Shown: positions 8,540 to 17,935, counted from the first letter of the stretch. The stretch: 64,000 bases of DNA from Priestia megaterium NBRC 15308 = ATCC 14581 (GCF_000832985.1 NZ_CP009920.1:4086501-4150500), one strand, 5' to 3'. Program-made: numbers and translations. The notes: a model not told the origin generated them from the letters alone.

Positions 8540-9106
8540 TTAATTGGATGCTTCAATCACATCTCCATTTTTGTAAATATGATACCACCCTATGGTACCT
8601 GATCCGCCTTGATCCATCCAGTCTTTGTTTTTTGCTACGAATCTGTAGTAAGCTTTATCGTTGTTATCTTTCCGTAAGCGGTCGTCTGTACTGAAGACAA
8701 TGTTGTCACCGAGTTCTTTTTTACCGAATGTAATAGCTGTGCTGACAGGAAATTGCTTTCTTTCTACCTTGTTCTCATCTAAAGCTGCCCATGTTAAGGG
8801 GCCAACAATACCATCTGGAGACAAGCTGTGATCGGTTTGAAATTCTTTTACTACGTTTTGTGTCTGCGTACCGAAAATTCCATCAACTGATGTGTTATAC
8901 TTCACATCTTTTAAGCTTTGCTGTAAGTCCTTTACGTAGCTAGAGTGAGAACCTTTACGAAGCGTAGGCCTTGTTTCTGCTTTAGTTTCAATTCTTTGTG
9001 AGTAGGTATCTTTAGCAGCTGCTTCAGTAGTTGGAGTGCTGAATGCTACGCATGTTGTTACAAGGGTGAGAGTAGAAAGCATGATAAGTGTTTTTTTCGT
9101 TAACAT
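8540..9106 (-). CDS. Secreted peptidoglycan-binding domain protein
   Basis: 188 residues with a signal peptide (MLTKKTLIMLSTLTLVTTC, cleavage probably near TEAAA). A PG_binding_1 domain spans roughly residues 48-110 (LRKGSHSSYVKDLQQSL, VDGIFGTQTQNVVKEFQ, DGIVGPLTWAALD). The last 75 residues (TFGKKELGDN to WYHIYKNGDVIEASN) look like an extracellular beta domain that I cannot name. AAGGAGG lies 7 bases before the ATG. It probably binds the cell wall. No catalytic domain is visible. Confidence 0.8.
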   Translation of the reverse strand: MLTKKTLIMLSTLTLVTTCVAFSTPTTEAAAKDTYSQRIETKAETRPTLRKGSHSSYVKDLQQSLKDVKYNTSVDGIFGTQTQNVVKEFQTDHSLSPDGIVGPLTWAALDENKVERKQFPVSTAITFGKKELGDNIVFSTDDRLRKDNNDKAYYRFVAKNKDWMDQGGSGTIGWYHIYKNGDVIEASN

Positions 9107-9338
9107 GAAATAACCTCCTTGTTTTTAGCAACTATTTGTCGCTTTTCATGAGTTTTATAACTAATCAGTAGCTATAAAGTCAATTTATTATAGCGCAGAC
9201 AGTTTTCTATTTGTTTTTATATTCCTATGATTATATAAGATAGTCATAAAAAACTAGTGAAGTAGATAAATCGTTCTACGTTTTCACTATAATTTCATTT
9301 TTCTCTGGTACAGTACGGAGGGAAAAAACAGCAGGTTT

Positions 9339-9432
9339 GAGCGTCTTGTGTACCTAGAGTATGTCTTACTCTATAACGCTCATAATAAACGAATGAAAAG
9401 ACTGCAAAGGGAATTTAGATCTCTTTGCAGTC
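9339..9432 (+). ncRNA. Candidate structured RNA upstream of yibE
   Basis: In the 379-base gap before the YibE gene, GAGCGT (9339-9344) pairs with ACGCTC (9376-9381). Inside it, TAGAGTA (9355-9361) pairs with TACTCTA (9367-9373). A second hairpin, GACTGCAAAG (9400-9409) with CTTTGCAGTC (9423-9432), follows and is trailed by CTCTTCATGTTC, a poor T-tract. A weaker hairpin lies at 9256-9288. The nested stems are too regular to ignore, but no known RNA family is recognised. It may be a small RNA or a 5' leader. Confidence 0.35.
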
Positions 9433-9485
9433 TCTTCATGTTCAAGAGCTCTGCGTTCAAATAATAACCAGAAAGGAATTATGTG

Positions 9486-10649
9486 ATGTCACCTCTGTAT
9501 TCCCAGCATATAAGGAATCTTTTTTCGAAGCAAAAGTTTAATAAATTATCGCGTAAACAAATCTTTCTCTATATACTAGGAATTTGCTGTTTGTGTATAG
9601 CGCTAATAGTAACAAACCACAATTATTCGCTTTATAAAAAACCGATAGCGGAGGTAGTGAAGACGAATGTTGTAGAACAAAATAAATCTACTGATTTAAA
9701 TCACAACAAAGATACCGTATATTCTCAAAAAATTGTTGCTAAAATCATGAACGGAAAATATAAAGGGAAGCTTATCCATTTAGAGAATACGTACTCATAC
9801 TCAGGTGCTTATGATCAAAAGTACACTGTCGGAACAGATCTTTTTGTCTCCTTAGAAAAGAATTCACAGCATGCTTTAAGCGGCACGATTGAAGGAGTGA
9901 AGCGGGACACGCAGGTTACCGCTGTCGCGGGCTTATTTATACTGATTTTGCTGGCTATTGGAAGAAAGCAAGGTTTTTATTCGATCATTAGCTTATTTAT
10001 TAATATTGTCCTTTTAATCGGGGCCCTTAATGTATATTTAGCACTAGGGAATGTGAGCTTGCTAGCTGTATGTATTGTAGCTGTCGTTCTTTTTACAGTT
10101 ATTTCTTTGTTATTAGTAAGCGGTAATCAAGAAAAAACGCATGTAGCGATTATTTCAACTTTAATAGGTACATTTGTTTCTCTTTTAATCGCGTATGGTG
10201 TCATGCAACTGACAGATTCTAATGGCCTTCATTATGAAGGAATGGAGTTTGTGACGATTCCTCCTCAAAAAATATTTATGAGTGAGGTACTAATAGGATC
10301 TTTAGGAGCTGTTATGGATGTAGCGATTACGATTACTTCTTCTGTTTATGAACTATATGAAAAGAATAAAGAGATAGCGCACAAAGACTTACTGAAATCG
10401 GGCAAGGAAATTGGCGGAGACATTATGGGAGCCATGACGAATATTTTATTTTTTTCATATATAAGTGGAACAATTCCAATGGTTCTTCTTTATTTAAAAA
10501 ACGGTTCTCCTTTAGGATACACGTTTTCAATGAATTTCTCGTTAGAGTTAATTCGTGCTCTTACTGGCAGCATTGGCATTGTTTTAACGATTCCAATTAC
10601 ACTCTATCTTTCGATTCTTTTTATTTTTAGGAAGGGGAACAGAAAGTGA
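9486..10649 (+). CDS. YibE/F-family membrane protein (first of pair)
   Basis: About 387 residues. An N-terminal anchor helix (about residues 28-44) is followed by an extracytoplasmic domain of about 100 residues. Six or seven membrane helices come after, with the family motif SLGAVMDVAITITSSVYEL. This matches the YibE/YibF family of unknown function, often found as a pair in Firmicutes. GTG 9483 and ATG 9486 are possible starts. AGAAAGGAA spacing favours 9486. It overlaps the next gene by 4 bases. Transport or sporulation-related roles have been guessed for the family, but none is shown here. Confidence 0.85.
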   Translation: MSPLYSQHIRNLFSKQKFNKLSRKQIFLYILGICCLCIALIVTNHNYSLYKKPIAEVVKTNVVEQNKSTDLNHNKDTVYSQKIVAKIMNGKYKGKLIHLENTYSYSGAYDQKYTVGTDLFVSLEKNSQHALSGTIEGVKRDTQVTAVAGLFILILLAIGRKQGFYSIISLFINIVLLIGALNVYLALGNVSLLAVCIVAVVLFTVISLLLVSGNQEKTHVAIISTLIGTFVSLLIAYGVMQLTDSNGLHYEGMEFVTIPPQKIFMSEVLIGSLGAVMDVAITITSSVYELYEKNKEIAHKDLLKSGKEIGGDIMGAMTNILFFSYISGTIPMVLLYLKNGSPLGYTFSMNFSLELIRALTGSIGIVLTIPITLYLSILFIFRKGNRK

Positions 10650-11422
10650 ACGTTTTACTGTTGCTTGCTCTTATTTTATTTATTCTGATGAGTATGGTGG
10701 GGGGAAAAAAAGGAATTAGATCTTTCCTTGCTTTGTTCTTGAATTTTGGCGTTATTTTTCTAACCATTCTCTTTATGCTGTCTATAAAAAATACGATTAT
10801 TGTTACGTTGATCGCTTGTACAATCATTAGCTGCATTAATTTATTTTATATTAATAAATTCAATCATAAAACGCTTGCTGCGTTTGTTTCAACGATTATT
10901 ACCTTAGCCGTTTTAGTGTTCTTTATTTTTATCATTGAACATCATGCCATGATTCAAGGGTTTGGAGAAGAACAAGAAGAAGAAATTAACGCTTTTTCAC
11001 TTTACGTTGGAATTGACTTTGCTAAAATAGCCATTTGTACAATTATTATGGGAGCCATAGGAGCGATCATTGATATTTCGCTATCTATTTCATCTTCTAT
11101 GAATGAATTATTTGTTCATGACCCGTCCGTAACTAAAAAAAATCTCTTCAATTCAGGACTGAAAATCGGAAGAGATATTTTAGGCACTACAACCAATACA
11201 CTGTATTTTGCATTTGTAGGGGGATATTTGACTTTAATTATATGGTTTAAGAGATTGTCGTATTCGTTTGGAGATATTATCAATTCAAAAACCTTTTGTG
11301 CAGAAGTCATTTCTATCTTAAGCGGAGGCATTGGTGTAGCCATTATTATTCCAATTACTTCGTGGATTAGTGCCTCTATTTTTTTACAAAAAAGAGAAAA
11401 AGCGAACCATATGTACAAATAA
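10646..11422 (+). CDS. YibE/F-family membrane protein (second of pair)
   Basis: A 258-residue membrane protein translated from a GTG that overlaps the preceding stop (GTGA), with GAAGGGG upstream. It lacks the extracytoplasmic domain of its partner but keeps the core motif AIGAIIDISLSISSSMNEL, which parallels the first protein. The two are therefore paralogues that probably form a hetero-complex. About seven membrane helices. Function unknown. Confidence 0.85.
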   Translation: MNVLLLLALILFILMSMVGGKKGIRSFLALFLNFGVIFLTILFMLSIKNTIIVTLIACTIISCINLFYINKFNHKTLAAFVSTIITLAVLVFFIFIIEHHAMIQGFGEEQEEEINAFSLYVGIDFAKIAICTIIMGAIGAIIDISLSISSSMNELFVHDPSVTKKNLFNSGLKIGRDILGTTTNTLYFAFVGGYLTLIIWFKRLSYSFGDIINSKTFCAEVISILSGGIGVAIIIPITSWISASIFLQKREKANHMYK

Positions 11423-11442
11423 AAAAAGAAAAATTATAAGGA

Positions 11443-11485
11443 AATGCCCATCCAACTGGTAGTCAGTAATATTTGGATGGGCATT
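11443..11485 (+). terminator. Intrinsic terminator of the yibE-yibF pair
   Basis: AATGCCCATCCAA (11443-11455) pairs perfectly with TTGGATGGGCATT (11473-11485). The T-tract is short. Confidence 0.75.
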
Positions 11486-11566
11486 CACATTATTGGTGGA
11501 ATGTTGAAAAGAAGCTTAATGTAGGCTGGAAGTTATAGTTGAACGAAGGATTATTCTCTATTTTTC

Positions 11567-12268
11567 TCACTGATAGATAATATGAAAAGGCCAGGAAGCA
11601 GAATTTACAGGAGAAGCAGCTTTTACAAGGACGGTCTCACCGTTTGCTGGAAGCAGATTTTTAAACACATAAATTCTATGCTCACCTCTTGGAGATCCAG
11701 GTCCTCTGGAGGTTTTTTGGTGTATAATATTTCGCTCATTTTTTGGATCGAGTATCCAATGTGCGTACCAAATCTGCCGTAAAAATTGTCTATTTGTACT
11801 TTGCGAACGTTCATCAAATATACAGTGATTCACTTGGCCTGTCCAATATAGATATCGCCCGTTTCCTATATGCCATTCATCTCCTATCCGATATCTGATT
11901 CCTACACATTCACCAGGATAGATAATATCAGGGATATTATAATGATTCTCTCTTTGACAGCTAGGGTCACTATATTGTGTATAAGGCGTAACTTCTACTT
12001 TTTCTAACTGATTTTTTCTAAAATACAAATACTGCTGCGTGACTTGCCCTGTCGTTCGGTTTACGGCTCGGTGGCTGAGAAGAATACCATTATAAGTCTG
12101 TAACTTTGTGTTATCGATGCTTCTTGTAACCGTTAAGGTACCAGCATTTGAGCTTATGACGCCGCCTACTAACCTTCCATTATGAACACAGTACCCGTTT
12201 CTGCAAGAGGCACCGGCATTAGCTCGATATAGAACTCCTACGCATGTCCCACTATTAATTAAAGTCAA
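11567..12268 (-). CDS. Unknown protein with two copies of a ~100-aa module
   Basis: A 233-residue protein starting at a TTG, 6 bases after GAGGTGA on the minus strand. It has no signal peptide. Two internal repeats are visible. SGTCVGVLYRANAG (about residue 6) and PGECVGIRYRIGDE (about residue 117) begin similar modules, each with a G-x-C-V-G-x-x-Y-R core followed by a GxY/GRY turn and a basic strand. I do not recognise the family. The gene lies 72 bases downstream of the TIR-like gene on the same strand and is probably co-transcribed, so the two may work together. Confidence 0.65.
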   Translation of the reverse strand: MTLINSGTCVGVLYRANAGASCRNGYCVHNGRLVGGVISSNAGTLTVTRSIDNTKLQTYNGILLSHRAVNRTTGQVTQQYLYFRKNQLEKVEVTPYTQYSDPSCQRENHYNIPDIIYPGECVGIRYRIGDEWHIGNGRYLYWTGQVNHCIFDERSQSTNRQFLRQIWYAHWILDPKNERNIIHQKTSRGPGSPRGEHRIYVFKNLLPANGETVLVKAASPVNSASWPFHIIYQ

Positions 12269-12340
12269 TTATATTCACCTCGCATTCCATCTTGTTTTAT
12301 AGAAATAGCTTTCGAAAGTGCTCTTCGTTTGAAGTGATTT

Positions 12341-13021
12341 CTATAGATCATCCGGGCCGTATCGATAGGAAGGCTGTGTTTGAATAAAGTAGCCATTTCG
12401 CACTTGAGCCACCCAGTTTTGAAATATTTCTCTCCATTCAACACGGTCAAAAAACTCATCAAGAGGTTTTGTAGAATCCCATTCAATAATAAAGAAAGGA
12501 ACTACTGATGGATTCCAAACGCCTATACTATTGACACCTGATTCTTTGATAAGAAGTAAAGGCAGGCCTCGTTGGTAACCCATGCTTGGCTCTATTTGTA
12601 AAAACGGAGCTCCTTCCCATGATGGGGGCGGAGGTGTACCGCCGGGAATATTCGTCATGGTATAATTGGCAAAGACTTGCTGCATATTCACCGCGATTAA
12701 CCCATAGCTAGAGAGTATCATTCGGCGAACGCTTGTTATTGTTTTATTAGGATATTGCTCTGTATCGGGCAGTGTACGAGGGAAAAGAAGAACACGTTCA
12801 ATTTCATCAATTAAACGATTAAGAAATCTTGTTTGAGTAGTATTAAGCATAGAAGGGTGGCTGAGGAATACAGGGATTTTAAAAGCTCTGTCGGCTGTAT
12901 TTTTCAAAGGAATTTTAGTGGAAGCAGAGGGCGATACTTTATTGTCTCTAAGAGAGTAAGGCTTGTCTACATAATATTTACCATCTTGAGGGTTATAATA
13001 GGAATAATGTTTTTTTATCAT
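12341..13021 (-). CDS. TIR-like / nucleotide-hydrolase-fold protein (putative)
   Basis: About 226 residues without a signal peptide. After a tail of about 50 residues comes a Rossmann-like domain. IPVFLSHPSML resembles the first strand of TIR/SEFIR proteins (VFxSxS). Then come an amphipathic helix (RFLNRLIDEIERVL), RTLPDT and SSYGLIAVNM. FLQIEPSMGYQRGLPLLLIK carries a conserved-looking Glu and a G-L-P-x-L strand. I recall this E-P-x-M-x-x-Q-x-G-L-P pattern from a family of stand-alone bacterial proteins whose fold suggests nucleotide or NAD cleavage. That is memory and inference, not a match I could run. ATG 13027 is adjacent to AGAAAGG. ATG 13021 is better spaced. Confidence 0.5.
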   Translation of the reverse strand: MIKKHYSYYNPQDGKYYVDKPYSLRDNKVSPSASTKIPLKNTADRAFKIPVFLSHPSMLNTTQTRFLNRLIDEIERVLLFPRTLPDTEQYPNKTITSVRRMILSSYGLIAVNMQQVFANYTMTNIPGGTPPPPSWEGAPFLQIEPSMGYQRGLPLLLIKESGVNSIGVWNPSVVPFFIIEWDSTKPLDEFFDRVEWREIFQNWVAQVRNGYFIQTQPSYRYGPDDL

Positions 13022-13316
13022 AATCATCCTTTCTTATTTTTCTCTATATTTTATGCGGATCGACAAAATAAGTATGTATGTTTGTCCAAGGACATTAGGA
13101 GCATTTTTACGAGAAAATATACCTATAGTATTATGTGCTAGATTTTGTTTAGATTAGTAGGGGAAAAATAACTTCTTTAAATCCTCAGACAACTGCTAAA
13201 TCACTTTTAGTTTATTAAAAAATTGTAAAATATTTAGAAATCAATTATAGTAATGAGCATTAATACATAAGCACATTATTATCTATCAACTGAAAGGGAG
13301 TAGGAGGTATTCATTA

Positions 13317-13667
13317 ATGAGCACAAAATCTATAGATAGTATTGAAAAGGCAGCCCAAATCTTAAAATTATTGGGAGATAAAACAAGGCTTTCGATGGTT
13401 AAATTAATAGAGAACAATGAATGCTGTGTTTGTGAGTTCGTAGATATCTATCAAGCTAGCCAACCTTCAATTAGTCAGCATTTACGAAAATTAAGAGATG
13501 CTGAACTTGTGAAGGAAAGAAGAAAAGGGCAATGGGTTTTTTATTCTCTTAATAAAGAAAGCCAGTACTATGAGTTTGTTCTGGGCATACTTGAATCTGT
13601 ACCAAGTCAGGACGAACGTTTAAAAGAGCTGGAAAAACAAGGACTGCGTATTAGTTGTTGTGAATAA
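13317..13667 (+). CDS. arsR: ArsR-family arsenic-responsive repressor
   Basis: A 116-residue winged-helix repressor. The metalloid-binding motif ECCVCEF sits in the recognition-helix region (about residue 40), as in ArsR (ELCVCDL type). The helix SQPSISQHLRKLRDAEL binds DNA. An additional cysteine pair lies at the C-terminus (ISCCE). It is expected to repress its own operon until As(III) binds. AGGAGG precedes the ATG. The next gene, 15 bases on, encodes the arsenite permease. The 289-base gap upstream holds the promoters of this gene and of the divergent TIR-like gene. I could not fix an operator there. Confidence 0.92.
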   Translation: MSTKSIDSIEKAAQILKLLGDKTRLSMVKLIENNECCVCEFVDIYQASQPSISQHLRKLRDAELVKERRKGQWVFYSLNKESQYYEFVLGILESVPSQDERLKELEKQGLRISCCE

Positions 13668-13682
13668 TTGGAGGTTTAAAAA

Positions 13683-14981
13683 GTGGCATCAGTTGTACTA
13701 GCATCATTGATTTTTTTAGTAACATTAATTTTTGTCATTTGGCAGCCGAAAAATTTATCAATCGGCTGGTCGGCTTGCGGGGGAGCTATGATTGCTTTAC
13801 TGGCAGGCGTTGTTGATTTTCAAGACGTTCTTGAGGTAACCAGCATTGTGTGGAATGCGACTCTTACGTTTATTGCTATTATTATTATTTCTTTAATTTT
13901 AGATGAAATTGGTTTCTTTGAATGGGCAGCGCTTCATATGGCTAGAGCTGCAGGAGGGAACGGCGTGCGTATGTTTGTTTACGTGTCTCTTCTTGGAGCC
14001 GTTGTAGCAGCGCTATTTGCTAATGACGGAGCAGCGTTAATTTTAACACCCATTGTACTAGCCATGGTTCGGGCATTAAAGTTCGACGATAAAATGGTTT
14101 TTCCGTTTATTATCGCAAGTGGATTTATTGCAGATACAACGTCGCTGCCCCTTGTTGTTAGTAACTTAGTAAATATCGTATCAGCCGACTTCTTTGGTAT
14201 TAGCTTTTCTGAATTTGCATCACGCATGATTGTTCCAGATTTGGTTTCTCTGTTTGCAAGTATTATGGTCTTATATCTGTATTTCCGCAAAAGAATTCCT
14301 AAGAAATACAATGTAGCAGATTTACAGAAGCCAGTGGATGCCATCAAAGATGAAAAGATGTTTCGGTTATCTGGAATTGTCTTAGTTTTGTTAGTGCTAG
14401 GCTATTTAATTGGAGAATTCTTTAGCGTCCCTGTTTCGATTATTGCAGGTATTATTGCTATTCTGTTTTTGATGATGGCTAAAAAAAGCCGAGCGGTTCA
14501 TACAAAAAAAGTGTTACAGGGAGCTCCATGGGCGATTGTCTTTTTCTCTATCGGCATGTATGTTGTTGTATACGGCTTGCGTAATGCTGGTTTAACAGAA
14601 ATTCTGGCTGATGTAATCCAAGCAACGGCTAGTCATGGACTGTTTGCAGCAACAATTGGTATGGGATTCACTGCGGCTATTCTTTCATCGATTATGAACA
14701 ATATGCCAACCGTTATGATTGATGCACTAGCAATCGATGCCACACACGCAGCTGGAACAATCAAGGAAGCGCTCGTTTATGCAAACGTTATTGGATCGGA
14801 TTTAGGTCCGAAAATTACCCCGATTGGTTCTTTAGCGACGCTTTTGTGGCTTCATGTTCTTTCAACAAAAGGCGTGAAAATTTCATGGGGAACGTATCTT
14901 AAAACGGGTATTATCTTAACGATTCCGACATTGTTTATTACGCTTGTTGGTTTGTATATTTGGTTATTGATTATTTCATAA
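13683..14981 (+). CDS. arsB: Arsenite efflux permease ArsB
   Basis: A 432-residue ion-transporter superfamily protein with about 11-12 membrane helices, starting at GTG 15 bases after arsR with TGGAGG upstream. Typical ArsB stretches are [13 protein letters not shown] in the first half and [14 protein letters not shown] with [19 protein letters not shown] in the second. It exports arsenite (and antimonite) from the cell. There is no arsC reductase in this operon, so it either handles As(III) directly or a reductase lies elsewhere. Confidence 0.93.
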   Translation: MASVVLASLIFLVTLIFVIWQPKNLSIGWSACGGAMIALLAGVVDFQDVLEVTSIVWNATLTFIAIIIISLILDEIGFFEWAALHMARAAGGNGVRMFVYVSLLGAVVAALFANDGAALILTPIVLAMVRALKFDDKMVFPFIIASGFIADTTSLPLVVSNLVNIVSADFFGISFSEFASRMIVPDLVSLFASIMVLYLYFRKRIPKKYNVADLQKPVDAIKDEKMFRLSGIVLVLLVLGYLIGEFFSVPVSIIAGIIAILFLMMAKKSRAVHTKKVLQGAPWAIVFFSIGMYVVVYGLRNAGLTEILADVIQATASHGLFAATIGMGFTAAILSSIMNNMPTVMIDALAIDATHAAGTIKEALVYANVIGSDLGPKITPIGSLATLLWLHVLSTKGVKISWGTYLKTGIILTIPTLFITLVGLYIWLLIIS

Positions 14982-15051
14982 CACGTCCCAAAGGAGATCT
15001 GTTTTAGTCGATATGATAATGGCTGTTGCCAGAAAAATTCAGATATGTATC

Positions 15052-15083
15052 AAAGCTGTAGAAAATGATCTACAGCTTTTTTA
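15052..15083 (+). terminator. Intrinsic terminator of arsR-arsB
   Basis: AAAGCTGTAGA (15052-15062) pairs with TCTACAGCTTT (15069-15079), followed by TTTT. Confidence 0.85.
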
Positions 15084-15246
15084 TTGAAAAGCTATAACGG
15101 ACAGCGACACGTTTTTAAAATGAGATAGGTATCTCTCATCTAAACTACTTTTCTCCTCATTCATACTCCAACAGCTCTTTCTATGATAAAATAATAAAAC
15201 TGACTAAGTGTCACATGGAAATTTGAAATGTAAGGTGATTAAATAC

Positions 15247-17400
15247 ATGAAGTTAATTATTGCAGAAAAGCCGGATCAAGGGTCAACGCTCGCTTCACAG
15301 TTTAAGCCGAAGCGTCACGACGGCTATTTAGAGATTCCACCGAATGAAGTGTTTACAGACGGAGCATATGTAACGTGGGCAGTGGGTCATTTATGTCAGC
15401 TTGTGAGTCCCGAAGATTATAAGCCGGAGTGGAAAAAGTGGTCAATTGACACGCTGCCGATGATTCCAGACCGCTTTCAATATGAAGTGACGCGCTCAAA
15501 AGCAAAGCAGTTTCAAGTGGTAAAAAAACTGCTTAAAAAGCCGACGGTCACAGAAATTATACATGCGGGAGATGCGGGGCGCGAAGGAGAATTAATCGTT
15601 CGTAATATCATTCAGCTGTCAGGTGTGCATAAGCCGATGAAACGATTGTGGATTTCTTCTTTAACGCCAAAAGCCATTTATGATGGGTTTCAGCAGTTAA
15701 AAGACGAAAGTGATACGCGTAACCTTTATTATGAAGCCTATACAAGAGCATGTGCAGATTGGGTCGTTGGGATGAATGCTTCACGGGTGTATAGCATTTT
15801 GTTAAAAAAGCATGGTATGTCAGATGTTTTTTCGGCAGGGCGCGTGCAGACGCCAACTCTTGCTTTGATCGTGAAGCGTGAAAAAGAAATTGATAACTTT
15901 AAATCAGAGCCTTTTTGGGAAGTGCTTGCTAAGTTTGATATTGAAGGAAAGAAGTATGAAGGCAAATGGCATCAAGACGGAGAATCGCGTCTTAAAGAAA
16001 AAGAAATGGCCTATAAAATTGCTCAGTTTTGCGAAGGAAAAGACGCGGAAGTTCATGAACTCGTAACGGAGCGAAAAGAGTTCCAGCCGCCTTTATTATT
16101 TAACCTATCATCACTTCAAGCAACCGCCAATAAAGCGTTTAAGTTTTCTCCTAAAAAGACGCTTGATGTGCTGCAAGGGCTGTACCAGAAAGGAATTGTT
16201 TCTTATCCACGATCAGACTCAAACTATGTAACAGAAGGAGAAGCGGAAACGTTTCCTGAGATTTTAGAAAAACTGAGTGCTTTTTCTGAATACGAACATT
16301 TATTTCCGCTTCCGTACGCTTCAATTCTAGGAAATAAACGCTATGTAAATGCAAAAAAAGTGAGCGATCACTATGCGATTATTCCAACGGAACAAGTGAA
16401 GGACCCCAGCAAACTGTCAGGAGACGAACAGAAAATTTACGACCTAGTCGTAAGACGTCTAATTGCGGCACACTATGAAAAAGCGATTTTCGACTATACA
16501 ACGATTACGACACTCGTGGAAAAGCGAGCAGCTTTTATTTCAAAAGGAAAGCAGCAAATTCAAGAAGGCTGGCGCAAAGTAATTTTTCAAAACGAGAAAG
16601 ACGACGACGTTATTCTTCCGAATGTCCAAGAAGGGGAAGAAGGAAAAGTTGTTAAAGTAGACGTGAAAGAAGGTAAAACACAGCCCCCAAAACGCTACAC
16701 GGAAGGTCAGTTGATTACGCTGATGAAGACAGCAGGCAAGCATTTGGATAATGATGAGCTGGAGAAAATTTTAGCAAAGTCAGAAGGGTTAGGGACTGAA
16801 GCTACGCGTGCGGGAATCATTACAATGCTTAAAGACCGTAAATATATTGATGTGAAAAAAAACCAAGTGTTTGCGACTGATAAAGGAAAGGTATTGATTG
16901 ACGCGATTGGCGATAAAATTTTAGCTTCACCAGAAATGACGGCTAAGTGGGAGCAGCGTTTAGCTGAAATTGGAGAAGGAGCAGCATCGGCCGCTGCTTT
17001 TATGGAACAAACAAAAAAGCTGTCAGCTAAAATTATCGAAGACGCTGTCGAAGCAGAAAGTAAGTGGAACTTCAGCGGATACGACACTGAATCCATTCAG
17101 CGAAAAGGAAAAGGCAAAGGTAAAAGCTTCTCTTCTAAATCGTTTGGTTCGTGTAAGGTTTGCGACGGAAAAGTAGTCGATAAAGGTTCATTTTACGGAT
17201 GCTCAAACTATGCAAAAACCAAATGCACGTTTACCGTATCGAAAAAGATTTTAGGTAAAACAGTCACCCAAGCTAATTTAAAAAAACTGTTAAGCGAAGG
17301 ACAGACAGATTTGATTGAAGGCTTTAAAAAAGGCGATAAAACCTTTAATGCCAAGTTAGAATGGAAAGAAAATAAAGTACAGTTTTTATTTGAAAAATAG
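15247..17400 (+). CDS. topB: DNA topoisomerase III
   Basis: A 717-residue type IA topoisomerase. The Toprim domain shows IIAEKPDQG at the N-terminus and the acidic motif AGDAGREGE. The catalytic tyrosine is in GIVSYPRSDS (about Y320). Further conserved segments are SAGRVQTPTL and GLGTEATRA. A C-terminal zinc-ribbon-like segment (CKVCDGK, then YGCSNY) follows residue 640. It relaxes and decatenates DNA during replication and repair. The open frame extends to 15208, but AAGGTGAT and the family N-terminus MKLIIAEKP place the start at 15247. It is monocistronic with its own terminator. Confidence 0.95.
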   Translation: MKLIIAEKPDQGSTLASQFKPKRHDGYLEIPPNEVFTDGAYVTWAVGHLCQLVSPEDYKPEWKKWSIDTLPMIPDRFQYEVTRSKAKQFQVVKKLLKKPTVTEIIHAGDAGREGELIVRNIIQLSGVHKPMKRLWISSLTPKAIYDGFQQLKDESDTRNLYYEAYTRACADWVVGMNASRVYSILLKKHGMSDVFSAGRVQTPTLALIVKREKEIDNFKSEPFWEVLAKFDIEGKKYEGKWHQDGESRLKEKEMAYKIAQFCEGKDAEVHELVTERKEFQPPLLFNLSSLQATANKAFKFSPKKTLDVLQGLYQKGIVSYPRSDSNYVTEGEAETFPEILEKLSAFSEYEHLFPLPYASILGNKRYVNAKKVSDHYAIIPTEQVKDPSKLSGDEQKIYDLVVRRLIAAHYEKAIFDYTTITTLVEKRAAFISKGKQQIQEGWRKVIFQNEKDDDVILPNVQEGEEGKVVKVDVKEGKTQPPKRYTEGQLITLMKTAGKHLDNDELEKILAKSEGLGTEATRAGIITMLKDRKYIDVKKNQVFATDKGKVLIDAIGDKILASPEMTAKWEQRLAEIGEGAASAAAFMEQTKKLSAKIIEDAVEAESKWNFSGYDTESIQRKGKGKGKSFSSKSFGSCKVCDGKVVDKGSFYGCSNYAKTKCTFTVSKKILGKTVTQANLKKLLSEGQTDLIEGFKKGDKTFNAKLEWKENKVQFLFEK

Positions 17401-17406
17401 AGGGAT

Positions 17407-17438
17407 AAAAAGCGTTTGCTAAAGAGCAAGCGCTTTTT
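17407..17438 (+). terminator. Intrinsic terminator of topB
   Basis: AAAAAGCG-TTTGCT and AGCAAG-CGCTTTTT form a stem around AAAG directly after the stop codon. Confidence 0.85.
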
Positions 17439-17513
17439 GCATGCGAAGAAACAGGATTTCTCCAGCTTTTCTAGAATTTCTTACATAGCTTATTTATGTA
17501 AAGGATGAGATTG

Positions 17514-17912
17514 ATGAAACGAACGGGTAAAGGGATGATTCCGTTTTGGGATTATATTGGCATTGAAGAAACGCTGCTTGAAAAAGGATATGCGGAGTTA
17601 AAAATCACGATTCAGCCGCAGCTTCTGCAAGGAAGGGGAACGGTTCATGGAGGCGTTATTGCCACGCTTATCGATGCGGCGGTTGGTTCAGCTGTGCGGT
17701 CTTCTCTTTCTGAGGCTGAAAGTGCCAGTACAGTTGAATTAAAAGTAAATTACACAAGGCCGGGTATAGGTGAATATTTAGTTGCTAAATCCACACTGTC
17801 TCATCGCGGCAAAACGCTTGCTGTTGGAGAAGTGAAAATTGAAGACAGCAGCGGTAAGCTTGTTGCGCTTGGCAGTGCAACATATATGATTTTTTCAGCA
17901 AAAAAAGCTTAG
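17514..17912 (+). CDS. PaaI/hotdog-fold thioesterase
   Basis: A 132-residue single hotdog domain. GRGTVHGGVIATLIDAAVG is the typical active-site segment (HGG..A..D), followed by TVELKVNYTRP and the GKTLAVGEV strand. It likely hydrolyses acyl- or aryl-CoA thioesters in the cytoplasm as a tetramer. The exact substrate is unknown. ATG 17505 overlaps the AAAGG ribosome site, so ATG 17514 is preferred. The last codons (FSAKKA) lie inside a perfect palindrome shared with the convergent NUDIX gene. Confidence 0.87.
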   Translation: MKRTGKGMIPFWDYIGIEETLLEKGYAELKITIQPQLLQGRGTVHGGVIATLIDAAVGSAVRSSLSEAESASTVELKVNYTRPGIGEYLVAKSTLSHRGKTLAVGEVKIEDSSGKLVALGSATYMIFSAKKA

Positions 17913-17935
17913 GATTCTAAGCTTTTTTTGCTGAA
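17894..17935. terminator. Bidirectional palindromic terminator encoding both C-termini
   Basis: TTCAGCAAAAAAAGCTTAG (17894-17912) and its exact reverse complement (17917-17935) flank a 4-base loop. Each arm contains the last codons of one of the two convergent genes, so both proteins end in SAKKA. U-tracts arise on both strands. Confidence 0.8.

Noticed and set aside
12265-12486. 73-codon ORF in another frame at the end of the TIR-like gene
   Set aside because: Overlaps the well-formed gene on the same strand and has no ribosome site or recognisable sequence.
12833-13141. Plus-strand ORF of 102 codons opposite the TIR-like gene
   Set aside because: Antisense shadow with no ribosome site. 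Composition reflects the opposite coding strand.
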